This document shows positions 6,115-8,169 of a stretch of DNA of 8,169 nucleotides, one piece after another. Origin of the DNA: an uncultured Flavobacteriaceae bacterium. GTDB taxonomy: Bacteria > Bacteroidota > Bacteroidia > Flavobacteriales > Flavobacteriaceae. Each line of letters opens with the position of its first letter. Position 1 is the stretch's first letter. The DNA lies in assembly GCA_913031655.1 (NCBI GenBank), contig CAJWFY010000063.1, positions 1-8,169 on the forward strand, written 5' to 3'. Below the pieces are notes generated by a model. It did no database searches. It saw only the letters and a list, made by a program, of their open reading frames with translations, and had not been told where the DNA came from. The position numbers and the translations under genes are program-made.

Positions 6115-7023
6115 ATGCAGTTATCTAATCATATTAGCAAGTTGTTATTTCAACACGATTGTGTAACTGTTCCAGGTTTTGGGAGTTTTATAGGAAACTA
6201 TAAATCTGCTGAATACGATTTTAAAGAAGAAAAATTTCATCCTCCCTTTAAGCAAATATCTTTCAATGCTCAAATTAAAGATAATGATGGCCTTTTAGCT
6301 AAGTTAATTTCTTCAGAACTAAACTTGAGTTATGACGATGCTTTAAAAAAAATTCATCAAGAAGTTATTAGTTGGAGTCAAAAACTGCAAAGTCAAACCC
6401 TTCTATTGAAAAGTATTGGAGAACTGTACTTGAATTCTGAAAAAAGCATTGTATTTGTTCCCATAAAAACAGTTAATCATTTAAAGGATTCTTTTGGCTT
6501 AGCTCCAATTTACATTTCTCAACTGACTCAAAAATCCATAGATTCAGATAAAATAAAGCATATTCCTGCCTATTTGAAACCAGTTAATCAATCAAACTTT
6601 TTCAAGACAGCTGCTATATGGACCTGTTTAATTTTCGGTTTAGGAGCAGTATATTACAATGTAAATAATGATCTTGTTGAACAAAAAATTGCTCAACAAC
6701 AAGAAGCTAGAAATCAGTCTAAGCAAGCTGTACAAAAAGCAGTTTTTGATTTAGGTTCTTTACCATCCCTAACTCTTAATGTTAAAAGAGAAGCAAAACA
6801 ATATTATATTATTGCTGGTGCTTTTAGGGTTACAAATAATGCTAAAAACTTAGTTTTAAGCTTAAAGAAAAAAGGATATGATTCAAAAATACTTCCGCTT
6901 AATGATAAGGGCTTAAGCCCAGTTGCCTTTTCTGGTTATTCTGATAGAAATGAAGCGGTTGTTAATTTAAGGCTTGTTCAGAAAAAAGAAAATAAAGACG
7001 CTTGGCTTTTTCAAGCAAATTAG
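6115..7023 (+). CDS. Membrane protein with cytoplasmic HU-CCDC81 domains and periplasmic SPOR domain
   Basis: The 302-residue protein joins a predicted DNA-binding region to a peptidoglycan-binding one. Residues 1 to about 135 resemble the tandem HU-like domains of the bacterial HU-CCDC81 family: the opening MQLSNHISKLLFQHDCVTVPGFGSFIGNY is characteristic, with ISFN at 48-51 and a second half through LLKSIGELYL (97-106) and IVFVP (112-116). A linker leads to one membrane helix (about 163-181), preceded by lysines, which predicts the N-terminus inside. A Gln/Glu/Lys-rich periplasmic spacer (184-226) leads to a SPOR domain (228-302) that starts YYIIAGAF and ends DAWLFQ. SPOR domains bind denuded glycan at division sites. 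A tether between chromosome and cell wall is a reasonable inference, not a demonstrated role. The thioesterase gene follows after 14 bases. The start is fixed by the conserved N-terminal motif. Confidence 0.88.
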   Translation: MQLSNHISKLLFQHDCVTVPGFGSFIGNYKSAEYDFKEEKFHPPFKQISFNAQIKDNDGLLAKLISSELNLSYDDALKKIHQEVISWSQKLQSQTLLLKSIGELYLNSEKSIVFVPIKTVNHLKDSFGLAPIYISQLTQKSIDSDKIKHIPAYLKPVNQSNFFKTAAIWTCLIFGLGAVYYNVNNDLVEQKIAQQQEARNQSKQAVQKAVFDLGSLPSLTLNVKREAKQYYIIAGAFRVTNNAKNLVLSLKKKGYDSKILPLNDKGLSPVAFSGYSDRNEAVVNLRLVQKKENKDAWLFQAN

Positions 7024-7026
7024 TCT

Positions 7027-7033
7027 AAAAGGA
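7027..7033 (+). promoter_or_regulatory. Purine-rich, Shine-Dalgarno-like site before the thioesterase
   Basis: AAAAGGA lies 4 bases before the thioesterase ATG at 7038. Genes of Bacteroidota seldom use Shine-Dalgarno pairing, and the other starts in this window have only A/T-rich leaders. The spacing is shorter than optimal, so it may be chance. Confidence 0.25.
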
Positions 7034-7037
7034 TAAG

Positions 7038-7553
7038 ATGCAATCAAAAACTTCGGAAAACTCTAAAACCACAACTACAGACATAGTACTTCCAGGTGAT
7101 ACAAATTCTATAAATAACCTTTTTGGAGGAGAGCTTTTAGCTAGAATGGACAAAGTAGCTTCAATTTCAGCTAAAAGACACGCAGAGCAAATTGTGGTTA
7201 CTTCTGTAATTAATAATGTTATTTTTTCTAAACCAATTCCTAGCGCAAGCGTTTTGATTCTTGAAGCTAAAGTCTCTAGAGCTTTCGGAACTTCTATGGA
7301 AGTTTTTATTGACGTCTGGGTAGAGTCATTAGAACATCAAGTATTAACCAAAGTAAATGAAGCAATTTTCACATTTGTTGCAGTTGATATAAAGGGAAAA
7401 CCAGTCAAAGTTCCTCAACTTAAACCGGAATCTGAATTAGAAATAAAAAGGTATAACGGAGCTTTAAGAAGAAGACAATTGAGCTTAGTATTAGCAGGTA
7501 AACTTTCTCCAAACGAGGCAACAGAACTAAAGGCTTTGTTTGAACAAAAATGA
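7038..7553 (+). CDS. Acyl-CoA thioesterase, hotdog fold (YciA/BFIT-like)
   Basis: Predicted cytosolic enzyme that hydrolyses acyl-CoA thioesters to free acid and CoA. The 171 residues form one hotdog domain. The family signature is NNLFGGELLARMDKVASISA (26-45): N27, the GG pair at 30-31 before the central helix, and D38 as the likely catalytic acid. The strands VVTSVINNVIFSKPI (53-67) and VLILEAKVSRAFGTSMEVFI (72-91) complete the family pattern of 'F..PI..G....L.A.V...G.SS', and FTFVAVD follows. The C-terminal 30 residues, rich in Arg and Lys (RRRQLSLVLAGKLSPNEA), form a helical tail. The first about 15 residues are Ser/Thr/Lys-rich and probably disordered. Substrate chain length cannot be read from sequence. 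It sits 14 bases after the SPOR gene, and its TGA overlaps the ATG of the next gene, so the three are probably co-transcribed. Confidence 0.9.
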   Translation: MQSKTSENSKTTTTDIVLPGDTNSINNLFGGELLARMDKVASISAKRHAEQIVVTSVINNVIFSKPIPSASVLILEAKVSRAFGTSMEVFIDVWVESLEHQVLTKVNEAIFTFVAVDIKGKPVKVPQLKPESELEIKRYNGALRRRQLSLVLAGKLSPNEATELKALFEQK

Positions 7554-8169
7554 TAACTGTAATCTCAAAAAAACACTTATTAATAACTTTAAGTATTTTT
7601 TTATCACTTTTTTTAAGTTGCCAAACTCCAAATAAAAACACTGAATCTAATAATAAAGAAGTCTTTATAAAAATTTTAGGAACAGTTCAAGATGGTGGAA
7701 TGCCTCATCTAGGATGCTCTAAAAAATGTTGTGCAAATTACTATAATCAAGGATTTTCTAAAAAGAGAGTGGTTAGTTTAGGGATATCTAACATAAAATA
7801 TAATAAGCACTATTTAATTGAAGCCAGTCCAGATATAAATCATCAATTAAAAGCCTTATTGCAAGACAACAACCCTTCTAAATCTTTAAATGGAATTTTT
7901 CTAACTCATGCTCATATGGGACATTATTCTGGTCTTTTAAATTTAGGAAGAGAATCTTTTAGTAGTTCGATGGTGCCTTTATTTGTTATGCCTAAAATGC
8001 AAGAATTTATTAGTTCCAATGGCCCATGGAATCAATTAGTTGCATTGAAGAATGTAGACTTACAAAGTCTTTCCAATAATATTCCAGAAATTTTAGAAGA
8101 CAATTTAAGTATAATCCCTTTTTTAGTCCCACATAGAGATGAGTATTCAGAGACTGTGGGTTATAAAAT
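7550..8169 (+). CDS. PqqB-like metallo-beta-lactamase-fold lipoprotein, 3' end cut by the window edge
   Basis: The first 206 codons of a predicted metal-dependent hydrolase carried by a lipoprotein. A signal peptide (residues 1-23: ISKKH, then a hydrophobic run ending FLSC) puts the lipidated cysteine at C24. The catalytic domain opens with ILGTVQDGGMPHLGCSKKCC (42-61), a segment also seen in PqqB-type proteins, with C56, C60 and C61. The metal-binding motif is LTHAHMGHYSGL (118-129; H120, H122, H125), where the aspartate of the usual HxHxDH is glycine. VPHRDEYSETVGYK (193-206) should hold the next metal-ligand histidine, H195. PqqB itself is cytosolic and acts in the pyrroloquinoline quinone pathway. 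No other pqq gene is visible and this protein is exported, so a PQQ role is not implied and the substrate is unknown. The ATG lies in the ATGA overlap with the thioesterase stop, suggesting translational coupling. Confidence 0.87.
   Translation, partial: MITVISKKHLLITLSIFLSLFLSCQTPNKNTESNNKEVFIKILGTVQDGGMPHLGCSKKCCANYYNQGFSKKRVVSLGISNIKYNKHYLIEASPDINHQLKALLQDNNPSKSLNGIFLTHAHMGHYSGLLNLGRESFSSSMVPLFVMPKMQEFISSNGPWNQLVALKNVDLQSLSNNIPEILEDNLSIIPFLVPHRDEYSETVGYK

Noticed and set aside
7420..7641. Minus-strand frame of 73 codons
   Set aside because: It is antisense to the thioesterase end and the lipoprotein signal peptide; its hydrophobic character mirrors that A/T-rich signal region.
1..8169. 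CRISPR arrays, tRNA or rRNA genes, insertion sequences
   Set aside because: No regularly spaced repeats, cloverleaf-like segments, transposase motifs or terminal inverted repeats were seen on either strand; nearly all the sequence is accounted for by coding regions.

Overview
The window is an AT-rich, gene-dense stretch of a Bacteroidota chromosome, most likely a marine or otherwise streamlined member of the Flavobacteriia. The grounds are the gliding lipoprotein gldH beside ricT and a class A penicillin-binding protein, a lipoprotein signal of Bacteroidota type, promoter-like boxes that fit the flavobacterial TTTG / TAnnTTTG pattern instead of sigma-70 boxes, the near absence of Shine-Dalgarno sequences, and an HU-CCDC81/SPOR fusion protein typical of this phylum. 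No gap between genes reaches 300 bases. The longest, about 130 bases, lies between trhO and recA.

Left part, minus strand (1 to about 3155). Read in transcription order, this is trhO (tRNA uridine hydroxylase), ricT (PSP1-domain cysteine-rich protein), gldH (gliding motility lipoprotein) and the first 142 codons of a class A penicillin-binding protein that runs off the left edge. ricT, gldH and the PBP gene are packed within 11 bases of each other or overlap, so they are probably one unit. A promoter-like pair of boxes lies just upstream of ricT.

Middle part (3285 to 6067). recA (+) and a PlsC-like acyltransferase gene (-) converge so tightly that their stop codons share bases. The acyltransferase and trpS (+) then diverge. 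The longest trpS frame leaves only 18 bases between them. Family comparison and a perfect TAnnTTTG box inside the extra 51 bases argue for a later trpS start at 5096.

Right part, plus strand (6115 to the end). A protein with cytoplasmic HU-like domains, one membrane helix and a periplasmic SPOR domain is followed after 14 bases by a hotdog-fold acyl-CoA thioesterase. That gene overlaps by ATGA with a PqqB-like metallo-beta-lactamase-fold lipoprotein, which is cut by the right edge. The first gene has a perfect TAnnTTTG box ending only 4 bases before its ATG, suggesting a leaderless or nearly leaderless message.

The genes are mostly conserved housekeeping functions: cell wall synthesis, recombination, phospholipid synthesis, tRNA charging and tRNA modification. 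I see no mobile element, CRISPR array, RNA gene or defence island. The least understood unit is the HU-TM-SPOR / thioesterase / MBL lipoprotein cluster. It is a conserved but poorly characterised arrangement, and I do not claim it as a new system.
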